Positions 46,160 through 55,299 of a stretch of DNA of 64,000 nt are shown piece after piece. The notes beneath the pieces were generated by a model, which made no database searches, had not been told where the DNA came from, and saw only the letters and a program-made list of their open reading frames with translations. Made by a program: the position numbers and the translations under genes. Source of the DNA: G963677325 sp963677325 (GTDB lineage: Bacteria; Bacteroidota; Bacteroidia; Bacteroidales; Prolixibacteraceae); NCBI GenBank assembly GCA_963677325.2, contig CAXXGM010000013.1:282832-346831 (forward strand), read 5' to 3'. The first letter of the stretch is position 1. Every line of letters starts with the position of its first letter.

Positions 46160-47566
46160 TCAATATTTTAACGAGGCTTCGCTTATCCCAAAAGAAAGAT
46201 TTCCGGAAAAAACGATATTTGCTTTTACCGATTCAGGTGCAAGGATCAGTTCCGAAACAGTTAACCTGTTAAGTTTTCCATTTAACTCAAATCCAAAACC
46301 CAATGGCCGGTGCATTATGGAAGTTTCAAGTTGATTTCCTATTTCTGAAACATTTGAATTAAAGGGAATTGCAATTGATTTTGAAATAGTGCGCTCTATC
46401 TTTGCATTAAAAATCCATTTGGCCGAGGTCATCAACAGGTTTTTAGTTTTCATATCAAACCCGAGGTCCTTAATTCTGACCGTGGTATCAGCTGCATTGA
46501 AATAAGGGACTCCGGTCAAATATAAAGTACCATTCAGGCTCCCTTTGACTTTGGTCTCAACTGCCATTTTCCCATTGGATCCATATACCCGGAAACTTTC
46601 GAATGTTAATTTGCGATTCCCGAAAATGAAAGTTGAATCTCCTATCGATTCAGCCATAATCCTGTTGATAGAACTATAAGGAATATCTGTCAGAAGATTG
46701 ATGTGAAAAGTATCACTGGCAGAACTAAGACGCTGTATTTCAGGCAGAGGTTTTACAGAGGTGGATTGAGGCGCCTTATCCAGAAGACATTCTACATCTG
46801 ACGTAATGGCTGAAGCAAAACGGATGTGTCCTAAAGATCCTTCAACCGGCATCATCGAGACGGAGGTTGGATTGATGGATAACCAGGCATTGTAATCTCC
46901 TTCCACCTTTAAAGGATTATACAGCATCCGCCATCCCTTTTGAGCATATCCCTTGAAATCAAAACTCTGTGCAATCACATCATCAATTTGCTTTGAAAGA
47001 TCATCCTTATTGGCAGATAAAATCAAATTGGCAATAAGAGTGATGGGTAAGGAAGTATTCCCGATTTTTACAGCTGGCTTTTTAATCCATTCATAATCAT
47101 CTGTAATGGTTTTGGTTTTAATACTCCAGTCAGAATTGATGGTTAAACTTGTTTTGAAGCGAAGTATCAGGTTCCCTGAATATTCCCAGCCATCCACATA
47201 AGGAACATTATAATTAAATATTTTAATGCCTTTTTTCATCTGCAGACGAACAGGCAATTCCCACAACAGCTGATTTTTTTCAAAATTAAGTCTTATGGTC
47301 CCGTCCTTCCATGCTTTAAGCATCAGATTATCTTTGTTATGGTCGTCAAAGCTGGTATCATTGTAAAGTACACTATCAATCTGATTATTTAGTAAATTCT
47401 CAAGCTTTGCAACTTCGAGATCAGCATACAAATTAATTAATGAACTTTGTGGTTTAGGAACCTGATAACGGTAATTCTCAACCGGCATAGCGGGGTTAAA
47501 AACCTTGCATCCCCAAAATAAAAGAATGAGAAATAAAATATTTAAAAATGCTTTTATTTTATTCAT
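46160..47566 (-). CDS. DUF4403 family lipoprotein
   Basis: About 468 residues from the ATG at 47566, chosen because it places the lipobox (ILLFWGC) right after a 19-residue signal; an ATG at 47596 adds 10 residues. Long beta-rich DUF4403 protein: YADLEVAKLENLLNNQID, LSINPTSVSMMPVEG, GSLNGTLYLTGVPYFNA, and a C-terminal LNGKLNRLTVSELILAPES. DUF4403 resembles lipid-binding BPI/SMP-like or TULIP folds by repute, but no function is established. Lipid-anchored, probably periplasm-facing or at the outer membrane. Confidence 0.8.
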   Translation of the reverse strand: MNKIKAFLNILFLILLFWGCKVFNPAMPVENYRYQVPKPQSSLINLYADLEVAKLENLLNNQIDSVLYNDTSFDDHNKDNLMLKAWKDGTIRLNFEKNQLLWELPVRLQMKKGIKIFNYNVPYVDGWEYSGNLILRFKTSLTINSDWSIKTKTITDDYEWIKKPAVKIGNTSLPITLIANLILSANKDDLSKQIDDVIAQSFDFKGYAQKGWRMLYNPLKVEGDYNAWLSINPTSVSMMPVEGSLGHIRFASAITSDVECLLDKAPQSTSVKPLPEIQRLSSASDTFHINLLTDIPYSSINRIMAESIGDSTFIFGNRKLTFESFRVYGSNGKMAVETKVKGSLNGTLYLTGVPYFNAADTTVRIKDLGFDMKTKNLLMTSAKWIFNAKIERTISKSIAIPFNSNVSEIGNQLETSIMHRPLGFGFELNGKLNRLTVSELILAPESVKANIVFSGNLSFGISEASLKY

Positions 47567-47705
47567 TTCCAAATGATATGAATTAAAAGAATCCACAAAA
47601 ATAGATCAAACAATGCTTATTTTGTTCAGTTTATCTTAAAAATTAACTCTTGCTTAACGAAGCAGATTTAAAAAATGAATTGTAAATTGCGCCGGAGAAT
47701 TAACT

Positions 47706-48509
47706 ATGGAAGGAATAATAGAATCCTCCGGATTCAAAATTTACACCAAAGTAGAAGGATCTGGCAAGCCGGTACTTCTGCTTCACAGCTTGTGGGGGAG
47801 TCACAAGCTTTTTGACGGTCTTGCCAGGCATCTGTCACCAAATAATACTGTCATCAGGATTGATTTTCCCGGTCATGGCAATTCATCGGCAACCACCGGT
47901 AATTTTACCTTTGATGAATTTGCTCCCGTTATTGATCAGGTTTTAAATCATGTGGGGATAACAGAAAAGATAAATCTTGTAGGACATTCCATGGGCGGAT
48001 TTGCGGCCATGGCTTATGCAAGAAAATACACCAAAAAAATAGCTTCTCTCTCCCTTATCCATACTTTGATTCAAAAAGCCGATCACAAAAGCGTGCGTCA
48101 TCGTCTGCGTCAGGCCGAGCTGATCCGGCAGAACAGGAAGAAACTATTGCTTCAATTTTCAAATGAATCCAATTTCGCCCCCGGCAATTCCGAAAGATTT
48201 CTTTCTGAATACAATCAACTGGAGCAAATCTCAGGTCTTGTGACCAATGAAGGCGCACTTTCTGCTATAAATGCCATTAATACAAGAGAAAATAGTTTGC
48301 CATTTTTAATGAAAGCCGATTTCCCCATATTAATTGTTATAGGAGGAAAAGACAGAGTTTATAATCCTGAAGAACAGCTTTGGGAACATAAGAACATTCC
48401 GGGCGCTGAGGTATTGATTCTAAAGAATTCCGGGCATCTCGGATTTTTTGAAGAAGAACAAACCTTTAATGCAAAGATTTCAGCATTTATTAATCAAATT
48501 CAAAACTAA
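47706..48509 (+). CDS. alpha/beta hydrolase
   Basis: 267 residues, no signal peptide. Classic fold: LLHSLWGSHKLFDGL (oxyanion region), RIDFPGHGNSS, nucleophile Ser in VGHSMGGFAAM, acid in VIGGKDRVYNPEE, and His in LKNSGHLGFFEE. Esterase, lactonase or similar; the substrate is not determinable. Divergent from the DUF4403 gene with 139 bp between, where minus-strand TATTTTTG is a possible -7 box for that gene. Confidence 0.85.
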   Translation: MEGIIESSGFKIYTKVEGSGKPVLLLHSLWGSHKLFDGLARHLSPNNTVIRIDFPGHGNSSATTGNFTFDEFAPVIDQVLNHVGITEKINLVGHSMGGFAAMAYARKYTKKIASLSLIHTLIQKADHKSVRHRLRQAELIRQNRKKLLLQFSNESNFAPGNSERFLSEYNQLEQISGLVTNEGALSAINAINTRENSLPFLMKADFPILIVIGGKDRVYNPEEQLWEHKNIPGAEVLILKNSGHLGFFEEEQTFNAKISAFINQIQN

Positions 48510-48609
48510 GAGGAAGCTGCTTTGAATTTATACGCCTGTAAATCAAAAATTTATCTTTTACCCTCTTGCTTAGAAAGAATTTAAATTGCAACGATTGCGG
48601 GATATATTA

Positions 48610-48639
48610 TTGTATTCACGATTCGTACTCGTAATTTTG
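48610..48639 (+). promoter_or_regulatory. promoter of sdhCAB
   Basis: TTG at 48610-48612, a 19-bp spacer, and TAATTTTG at 48632-48639, an exact TAnnTTTG match. Transcription would begin near 48646, ~50 bases before the sdhC ATG. Confidence 0.7.
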
Positions 48640-48694
48640 CAAATGAATTTAAAAAACTATAAATCCTTCAATATTTAAACCAAATCAGACACAT

Positions 48695-49378
48695 ATGAGC
48701 AGTTTCCTAAACGCCACTATCGGGCGGAAATTTTTTATGAGCCTCACAGGAGTTTTCCTTATCCTGTTCCTGTGCGTTCACCTTACTGTGAATCTGTTCC
48801 TGACATTTGACGAAACCGGGAACCTGTTCAATATTGCAGCCAATTTTATGGCTACAAATCCTGTCATCAGGATTGTTGAACCCATCTTAGCCCTCGGTTT
48901 CATGATCCACATCATCTGGTCAGGATGGATTACTCTGGTCAACATGAAAGCACGCCCACAGGGTTATTCTGTCGGAGATAACGTTCTTCCCTGGTGGCAG
49001 CCTTCTAAAAATATGTTTATTCTGGGGTCATTGATTCTGGTCTTCATTGTCGTACATATTTTCGATTTTTGGGTGAAGATGAGAATTACGGGTGATCCTC
49101 TATTGATGCAATCTGTAGGAACTGGCGCTGAAATGCATAATTCGTATGCTCTGGTTTCTAATCTCTTCATCAATTATCCTCTTTATGATGCACTTTACGT
49201 GCTCGCAGGTATTCTTGTTGGTCTTCATATCACCCATGGATTCTGGAGTGCTTTCCAAACTCTTGGTTGGAATAATGGCATCTGGATGAAACGCTTAAAG
49301 AACATCTCCTTGTTCTTTGGATATCTTTTTGCGATTGGATTTTCAGCCATCCCGCTTTATTTCCTCATTAAATTCTAA
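48695..49378 (+). CDS. sdhC: succinate dehydrogenase/fumarate reductase cytochrome b subunit
   Basis: 227 residues, five membrane spans, single-subunit diheme anchor as in Wolinella or Bacteroidota QFR. Likely heme-ligand His residues: His29 (FLCVHLTV), His72 (FMIHIIWSG), His121 (VVHIFDFW) and His178 or His181 (VGLHITHGFW). It passes electrons between the menaquinone pool and the Fe-S subunit. First gene of sdhCAB, with a good promoter upstream. Confidence 0.94.
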   Translation: MSSFLNATIGRKFFMSLTGVFLILFLCVHLTVNLFLTFDETGNLFNIAANFMATNPVIRIVEPILALGFMIHIIWSGWITLVNMKARPQGYSVGDNVLPWWQPSKNMFILGSLILVFIVVHIFDFWVKMRITGDPLLMQSVGTGAEMHNSYALVSNLFINYPLYDALYVLAGILVGLHITHGFWSAFQTLGWNNGIWMKRLKNISLFFGYLFAIGFSAIPLYFLIKF

Positions 49379-49402
49379 ATGAACTAAAAAGATCTTAAAT
49401 AT

Positions 49403-51343
49403 ATGAGCATCTTGGATTCCAAAGTACCATCAGGACCTATTTCAGAAAAATGGGCAAATCATAAATCAAAAATTAAAGTAGTCTCTCCCGCCAACAAGCG
49501 TAAACTTGAAGTAATCGTTGTTGGAACAGGATTAGCCGGAGCTTCAGCTGCAGCTTCTCTTTCCGAATTGGGTTACAATGTAAAAGCTTTTTGTTACCAG
49601 GATAGTCCCCGTCGTGCACACTCAATAGCGGCACAGGGGGGGATTAATGCAGCAAAAAATTACCAGAACGATAATGACTCGGTTTATCGTCTCTTTTATG
49701 ATACGATCAAAGGTGGTGACTATCGTTCCCGCGAGGCCAATGTTTACAGGCTTGCAGAAGTTTCTCCGAACATTATTGATCAGTGTGTGGCTCAGGGAGT
49801 ACCTTTTGCAAGAGAGTATGGCGGCCTTCTGTCAAACCGCTCTTTTGGAGGTGTTCTGGTAAGCCGTACTTTCTATGCCCGTGGACAAACCGGTCAACAG
49901 CTTCTGTTGGGCGCTTATTCGGCCCTCAACAAACAGATACAACTGGGGGGCGTAAAGATGTATACCCGTCATGAAATGATTGATATTGTTGTTATTGACG
50001 GAAAAGCAAGAGGTATTATTGCCCGTGATATGGTAACGGGAGAAATCAAAAGATTTGGCGCCCACGCTGTGGTAATTGCTTCCGGCGGATACGGAAATAA
50101 TTATTTTCTTTCGACCAATGCCATGGGATGCAATGCATCCGCCGCCTGGACCTGTTATAAAAAAGGCGCATTCTTTGCCAATGCCTGTTATGTTCAGATT
50201 CACCCGACCTGTATCCCGGTACATGGTTCACAGCAATCGAAACTGACGCTGATGTCGGAATCACTGCGAAATGATGGCCGTGTATGGGTTCCAAAGCAGA
50301 AAGAGGATGCTGAAAAGCTGCGTAAAGGCCTATTGCGCCCAAATGATATTGCTGACGAAGACCGCGACTTCTATCTCGAAAGACGATATCCATCATACGG
50401 GAACCTTGTTCCCCGCGATGTGGCATCAAGAGCAGCCAAAGAACGCTGTGATGCAGGTTATGGGGTAAACTCAGAAGGGAAAGCCGTTTTCCTTGATTTT
50501 AAATACGCCATCGAAAGATTAGGCCGGGATACCATCGAGAAAAGATATGGTAATCTTTTCCAGATGTATGAAAAAATCACCGACACAGATCCCTATAAGG
50601 AACCAATGCAGATCTATCCTGCAATCCATTATACAATGGGTGGCACCTGGGTTGATTACAACCTGATGACCACTATTCCAGGACTATATGCAATTGGCGA
50701 AGCCAATTTCTCTGATCATGGCGCAAACCGTCTGGGAGCATCAGCTCTTATGCAGGGTTTGGCAGACGGATATTTCGTTCTTCCCTATACAATCGGAGAT
50801 TACCTTGCCGGCGAAATAATGATTCCTAAAATAGATACAAACCTCCCGGAATTCGTTGAAGCTGAAAAAACTGCCTCAGGAAAACTTGAGAAGTTGTACA
50901 ACATTAAAGGGAAAACTCCTGTTGATCATTTCCATAAAAAACTGGGACAGATCATGTGGGATTATGTCGGAATGGCGCGAAATGCTGAAGGATTAACAAA
51001 AGCCATCAAAGAAATTCAGGAATTACGAGTGGAATTTTACAAGGATCTCCTTGTACCGGGGGAAATGAATAATGTCAATCCTGAACTTGAAAAAGCCGGT
51101 CGTGTCGCTGATTTTCTTGAGCTCGGAGAACTCATCGCCCGTGATGCCTTAAACCGCAATGAATCCTGCGGCGGTCATTTCCGTGAAGAATCTTCCACCG
51201 AAGAAGGTGAAGCCAAGCGGGATGATGAGAATTATGCTTATGTGGCAGCCTGGGAATTCAAAGGTGTCGAAAAAGAACCGGTACTTCACAAAGAAGACCT
51301 GGCCTTTGAAACCATTGCACTGACCCAAAGAAGTTATAAATAA
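49403..51343 (+). CDS. sdhA: succinate dehydrogenase/fumarate reductase flavoprotein subunit
   Basis: 646 residues. Covalent-FAD subunit interconverting succinate and fumarate. FAD motif VVGTGLAGASAAASLSELGY; FAD-linking His in RRAHSIAAQGGINAAKN; substrate loop HPTCIPVHGS; VPRDVASRAA (active Arg); HYTMGGTWVDYN; and GANRLGASALMQGLADG. The gene lies 24 bp after sdhC. Whether it runs as SDH or fumarate reductase depends on metabolism; in anaerobic Bacteroidota it is mainly fumarate reduction. Confidence 0.96.
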   Translation: MSILDSKVPSGPISEKWANHKSKIKVVSPANKRKLEVIVVGTGLAGASAAASLSELGYNVKAFCYQDSPRRAHSIAAQGGINAAKNYQNDNDSVYRLFYDTIKGGDYRSREANVYRLAEVSPNIIDQCVAQGVPFAREYGGLLSNRSFGGVLVSRTFYARGQTGQQLLLGAYSALNKQIQLGGVKMYTRHEMIDIVVIDGKARGIIARDMVTGEIKRFGAHAVVIASGGYGNNYFLSTNAMGCNASAAWTCYKKGAFFANACYVQIHPTCIPVHGSQQSKLTLMSESLRNDGRVWVPKQKEDAEKLRKGLLRPNDIADEDRDFYLERRYPSYGNLVPRDVASRAAKERCDAGYGVNSEGKAVFLDFKYAIERLGRDTIEKRYGNLFQMYEKITDTDPYKEPMQIYPAIHYTMGGTWVDYNLMTTIPGLYAIGEANFSDHGANRLGASALMQGLADGYFVLPYTIGDYLAGEIMIPKIDTNLPEFVEAEKTASGKLEKLYNIKGKTPVDHFHKKLGQIMWDYVGMARNAEGLTKAIKEIQELRVEFYKDLLVPGEMNNVNPELEKAGRVADFLELGELIARDALNRNESCGGHFREESSTEEGEAKRDDENYAYVAAWEFKGVEKEPVLHKEDLAFETIALTQRSYK

Positions 51344-51436
51344 GGCTTTGGGAGTTTAGGCTGCAGGCTAAAGGAGGTCTTAAGCCGCAACTCCTTAAGC
51401 CTAATTATTAATTCTTAATTTTTAATTATTAAAAAA
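51344..51436. repeat. AGGCTTAAG-type low-complexity repeat inside the sdh operon
   Basis: Reads as alternating tttaggctgcaggct and cttaagcc strings able to form weak hairpins, then AT-rich spacer up to sdhB. Similar strings lie at 24800-24855, 52200-52285, 54376-54408 and 58148-58176. Confidence 0.55.
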
Positions 51437-52198
51437 ATGGCAGATAAAATTCTTTCAAAAATATATGTAAAGGTCTGGAGGCAGAATAATGCCAGGGCCA
51501 AAGGCAGATTCGAAACTTACGTGGTGGAGAATGTTTCACAGGGATCCTCTTTTCTTGAAATGATGGATATCCTCAATGATCAGCTGATACTTCAGGGAAA
51601 AGATCCGATCGCTTTTGATCATGACTGTCGCGAAGGTATTTGTGGAATGTGTTCCTTATATATTAATGGACATCCTCATGGACCGGATACCGAAGTGACC
51701 ACCTGTCAGCTGCACATGCGGAAATTCAACGATGGCGAAACAATTACCGTGGAACCCTGGCGGGCAGGTCCATTTCCCGTCATAAAAGATCTTATTGTAG
51801 ACAGAAAAGCTTTCGAAAAAATCCAGCAGGCTGGCGGTTATATTTCCGTGAACACTGGTGGAATCCCTGATGGAAATGTGATTCCCATTGGTCAGGATGA
51901 CGCCGAAGAAGCGATGGACGCAGCCGCTTGTATTGGTTGCGGAGCCTGTGTGGCTGCATGCAAAAATGCTTCCGCTATGCTATTTGTGGCTGCCAAGGTT
52001 TCACATCTGGCCAAACTACCCCAGGGTCGTGTGGAAGCGGCCAGAAGAGCCAAAGCAATGGTTGCCGTGATGGATGAGGTAGGTTTCGGCGGATGCACCA
52101 ACACAGGTGCCTGTGAAAAAGCCTGTCCCAAAGCAATTTCTATTGCTCACATCTCTCGTCTTAACCGCGAATATCTCTCTGCGAAATTGGCTGATTGA
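51437..52198 (+). CDS. sdhB: succinate dehydrogenase/fumarate reductase iron-sulfur subunit
   Basis: 253 residues. Three Fe-S clusters: [2Fe-2S] at Cys64, Cys69, Cys72 and Cys90 (DHDCREGICGMCSLY, TTCQLHM); the remaining Cys sets at Cys165, 168, 171 and 175 (CIGCGACVAAC) and Cys220, 226 and 230 (GGCTNTGACEKACPKA) bind [4Fe-4S] and [3Fe-4S]. It links SdhA to the heme subunit. A long hairpin terminator follows the stop by 17 bp. Confidence 0.96.
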   Translation: MADKILSKIYVKVWRQNNARAKGRFETYVVENVSQGSSFLEMMDILNDQLILQGKDPIAFDHDCREGICGMCSLYINGHPHGPDTEVTTCQLHMRKFNDGETITVEPWRAGPFPVIKDLIVDRKAFEKIQQAGGYISVNTGGIPDGNVIPIGQDDAEEAMDAAACIGCGACVAACKNASAMLFVAAKVSHLAKLPQGRVEAARRAKAMVAVMDEVGFGGCTNTGACEKACPKAISIAHISRLNREYLSAKLAD

Positions 52199-52214
52199 TT
52201 TTTAAGGCTGTTTT

Positions 52215-52290
52215 AGGCTGAAGGGATTTAGGCTTAAGACTTAAGGGAAGCTCCTTTAAGTCTTAAGCCTGAGTCCCTTCAGCCTTTTTT
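52215..52290 (+). terminator. long-stem intrinsic terminator of the sdh operon
   Basis: Arms aggctgaaggga plus ttaggcttaagacttaa on the left and the near-exact complement ending cccttcagcct on the right form a ~30-bp imperfect stem, followed by T6. It is built from the AGGCTTAAG-type repeat. Confidence 0.8.
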
Positions 52291-52426
52291 AGCAGCGTCT
52301 ATTGTTATTAACAGAAGATAGTTGATAACTATTTCATTATGTTCCGTAATGACAAAATTCCTGTGTTAAATATTGGTTAGATTCGCATTAAGGAATTATT
52401 ATGTGAATTTTCGATAAAAGGAAAGG

Positions 52427-53155
52427 ATGCCATACAGAAGATTACCAAATACAGATCAGGCAAGATTAAGAGCGCTGCAAACAGCAGTGCTGGCTGGACA
52501 AAAGAAATCTCCTGATGATCTTGCCTTCTCTCCGAATACTCTCGCACGCCTCAGAGCCTTTTTTACGACTTTCGAGACGACGATCATTCATCATAAACTC
52601 GCCAGGCAGCAGCAGGAAAAAAGCAGCAGCGTCTACCAGGAATCAGCCAGAAAAGCCAGGCTATATCTATCCCATTTCATGCAGATCATTAATTTTTCGA
52701 TTCTGCGCGGCGATATAAAACCTGATGCCATGAAATTTTACGGGGTAGACGAAGATAAAAAAATGCCGCCTCTCCTGTTGGATTCAGAGCTGCTGGAATG
52801 GGGCAAAAAAATTATTGAAGGAGAACAGAAAAGAGTTCTGCACGGTGGAAATCCCATTTATAATCCTTCAATTGCAATGGTTAAAGTTAAGTTCGATCAA
52901 TTTCTCGATGCTTATCATTTTCAAAAGACTCTTCAGAACAACACGGCCAGGTGGACTTCTAAAGTAGTAGAACTCAGGGATGAAGCAGATGAAATCATTT
53001 TGGATATCTGGAACGAAGTCGAAGAACACTTCGCGAATCTCCCTGATGAAATGAAGCGCGAGGAAACTATGAAATATGGATTGGTCTATGTGTACCGGCC
53101 AATGGAAAGAGTCAAAACGGTTACACAGGCAGTTCAAACGAGTTTCGTGTTTTAG
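52427..53155 (+). CDS. conserved protein of unknown function
   Basis: 242 residues, no signal peptide, helical throughout. YRRLPNTDQARLRALQTAVL opens the protein; also FMQIINFSILRGDIK, FYGVDEDKKMPPL, and a charged C-terminal helix ELRDEADEIILDIWNEVEEH. I do not recognise a named domain, though similar proteins seem common in Bacteroidota. Start ATG follows a gaaaggatgcc context (aaagga ribosome-binding site). An intrinsic terminator lies 18 bp after the stop, so it is probably monocistronic. Confidence 0.65.
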   Translation: MPYRRLPNTDQARLRALQTAVLAGQKKSPDDLAFSPNTLARLRAFFTTFETTIIHHKLARQQQEKSSSVYQESARKARLYLSHFMQIINFSILRGDIKPDAMKFYGVDEDKKMPPLLLDSELLEWGKKIIEGEQKRVLHGGNPIYNPSIAMVKVKFDQFLDAYHFQKTLQNNTARWTSKVVELRDEADEIILDIWNEVEEHFANLPDEMKREETMKYGLVYVYRPMERVKTVTQAVQTSFVF

Positions 53156-53172
53156 TAATGTTCGGAAATATT

Positions 53173-53206
53173 AAAGCCCGGAGAAATCCTTTTTTTCGGG
53201 CTTTTT
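53173..53206 (+). terminator. intrinsic terminator
   Basis: aaagcccg (53173-53180) with cgggcttt (53197-53204) and then T. Strong. Confidence 0.85.
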
Positions 53207-53305
53207 ATTTCTTTAAACAAGCCAGTTCTCCCATCCGGGTGATATAAAAAATCCTTTACGCTGTCTTTCCTTTAAAGAAATGATTAAATTTGAGGAAAGA
53301 ATATC

Positions 53306-54397
53306 ATGATTAAGCGTGCAGTAAAAATAGGGTGGCCTTTCATTCTGGCATTGTTAATTTTCTGCGGAACAGCATTAGCCGGTCAGCATCCCTCAATAAT
53401 TGAAAAATACTATTCAAGAGGATTCTATCCTTTCATTGCTACTATATTTTCCTTCTTCAGCAGATTAATTCCTTTTTCAATTTGGGAAATTTTCTGGATC
53501 GTGTCTTTTTCAATCCTGGCGATCTCCTTGCTCCTGGTATTAGTCAGAAAATTGAAGCTAGGAACGTTTTTGCTGAGATTATTCCAGATCCTGGCCATCC
53601 TGTATTCTTTCTTTTACTTATCCTGGGGATTCAATTATTTCCGGCCCAAAATTGAAAACCGTTCAAAATGGAGTATGCCTGCACCGGATGAAGCCAATTT
53701 TCGCGAAGTTTTCGATACCATCATCTCAAAAACAAATAAAAGCTATTCCATCATTGTTAATTCAGACTATAAAGAAATTGATGCACTGGTAGAAAAGTCT
53801 TTTAAAAATAATGCTCCCCTTTTTGGAATCAACTATCCCAATGGCTATCGTACTCCTAAAAAAATGATATTAAGCTCTTTCTTTGCCAAATCAGGAGTCA
53901 GCGGATATTTCGGTCCGTTCTTTAATGAAGTTCACGTAAACCGCTTCGTTCTTCCAATGGAATATCCTTTTGTATTGGCTCATGAAAAAGCCCACCAGTT
54001 CGGAATCACGGAAGAGGCCGAAGCAAACCTGGCGGCATTCATTATATGTTCCGGTTCTGAAGACCAAAGATTAAGATATTCCGGCAACGTTCAGCTCCTG
54101 TCCTACTTTCTTTCCGATGCCCATCAGCTGCAGGACCGCAATGAATATGCAAATAAGATTGACAGCCTTGTAAAAAAGGACATTCTCTATCAAAGAAAAC
54201 ACTGGCATAGTCTTGAGAATAAAACCCTGGATAAAGTTCAGACTGCGGCCAACAATGTCTATCTGAAAACAAACAGGATCAAAGACGGAGTAAATAATTA
54301 CAACCGGGTAGTTTCTCTTGTTATCTCATGGTACCTGAATCAGAAAAACGATACTATCATTAGAAAAGATGGAATTCCCCTTAAGCCTAAAGACTAA
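53306..54397 (+). CDS. DUF3810 family membrane metalloprotease-like protein
   Basis: 363 residues. Three N-terminal hydrophobic segments (WPFILALLIFCGTALA, SIWEIFWIVSFSILAISLLL, LFQILAILYSFFYL), then a soluble domain with a zinc-peptidase motif FVLAHEKAHQFGITEEAEAN (HExxH in the form HEKAH, downstream Glu in EAEAN). DUF3810 is conserved in Bacteroidota and Firmicutes with unknown substrate. TAAATTTG at 53285-53292 is a good -7 box but leaves only a short leader. The last residues (LKPKD) are encoded by an AGGCTTAAG-type repeat that has entered the 3' end. Confidence 0.83.
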   Translation: MIKRAVKIGWPFILALLIFCGTALAGQHPSIIEKYYSRGFYPFIATIFSFFSRLIPFSIWEIFWIVSFSILAISLLLVLVRKLKLGTFLLRLFQILAILYSFFYLSWGFNYFRPKIENRSKWSMPAPDEANFREVFDTIISKTNKSYSIIVNSDYKEIDALVEKSFKNNAPLFGINYPNGYRTPKKMILSSFFAKSGVSGYFGPFFNEVHVNRFVLPMEYPFVLAHEKAHQFGITEEAEANLAAFIICSGSEDQRLRYSGNVQLLSYFLSDAHQLQDRNEYANKIDSLVKKDILYQRKHWHSLENKTLDKVQTAANNVYLKTNRIKDGVNNYNRVVSLVISWYLNQKNDTIIRKDGIPLKPKD

Positions 54398-54412
54398 AGC
54401 CTAAAGCCTCTT

Positions 54413-55204
54413 TCATCTCCTGAATAATTCGGCCGGGTTTTCCCTGTACTGCTCGGGATCTTTAATCTTGCCCCTCATCTGCTCCAGCATTTTAAATTCC
54501 TGCAATTGGATATTATCATATTCCCCCGGATTCTGCAGAATACCGTTTTTGTATTCCATTTTCAATTTTACCCCGCCTCTCTCGTTGTAAAATACCCATT
54601 TCCCTTCGTAAACATCGTTGACATAGGTTCCTTCAATCTGGGTCTGGCCTGTCGGAAAATAAACCCTGCATTCACCTTGCCTTTTCCCCTGGCTGTAGAT
54701 CGTTTCGCTCTTTTTGGCGCCGGTTGGATAATACTCTTTCTGAACACCATCAATCTTCCCGTTTACCCACGACGTTTCATTCAATATTCTCCCCTCCGGA
54801 GAAAAAGAGATCGTTTGGCCATTTTTCACTCCCCTTGCGTAGGTTTCTTTGGTAATGATTTTGTCGTTGTCGTAAAAAGTCCAGGTGCTGTCTTTGTCTT
54901 TACCGGTAAAATTTCCTTTGGCGAACAACGATCCGTTTGCATCAAACAATTCAGCTTTTACCTTGTCGGAATTCTCCCTGTAGTTTAATGTTGCCTTTAA
55001 TTTACCGTTTTCATGATATCTCTTCCACTCTCCTGTTGGTTTATTATCCCTGAAAGATCCTTCGTAACGGGTTTTTCCGTCCGGATACTTTGCAACCCAT
55101 TTCCCTTGCCTGAATCCTTTGGCATCAGTTTGATTTAATAGAAATTGGGCGTTGGCATTATTTAAAAAAAACAGCGCTGACAGAAGGAGATATAACGACT
55201 TCAT
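54413..55204 (-). CDS. MORN-like repeat (YwqK-type) secreted protein
   Basis: About 263 residues from the ATG at 55204, chosen because it starts a clean signal peptide (SLYLLLSALFFLNNANA); an upstream ATG at 55273 would add 23 unlikely residues. Repeats of the form GKWVAKYPDGKTRYEG, GEWKRYHENGKLKA, SFSPEGRILNETSWVNGKID, EYYPTGAKKSE and VYFPTGQTQIEGTYVND are YwqK/MORN-type. Annotated as antitoxin-like in databases on weak grounds; no toxin is seen here. Probably a secreted or outer-surface protein. Divergent from the T9SS plug gene. Confidence 0.8.
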   Translation of the reverse strand: MKSLYLLLSALFFLNNANAQFLLNQTDAKGFRQGKWVAKYPDGKTRYEGSFRDNKPTGEWKRYHENGKLKATLNYRENSDKVKAELFDANGSLFAKGNFTGKDKDSTWTFYDNDKIITKETYARGVKNGQTISFSPEGRILNETSWVNGKIDGVQKEYYPTGAKKSETIYSQGKRQGECRVYFPTGQTQIEGTYVNDVYEGKWVFYNERGGVKLKMEYKNGILQNPGEYDNIQLQEFKMLEQMRGKIKDPEQYRENPAELFRR

Positions 55205-55299
55205 TTTAATAGTGAAAAGATTTAAACTAAAAGATATTAAATTTGGCATAAAGTAAAGAAATAAATTAATCAACTGGTTAATTCTTCCTGATCCTTATT

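Noticed and set aside
54413..55204. Toxin-antitoxin system antitoxin
   Set aside because: The repeat type carries that database label, but the protein has a signal peptide and there is no toxin partner nearby.
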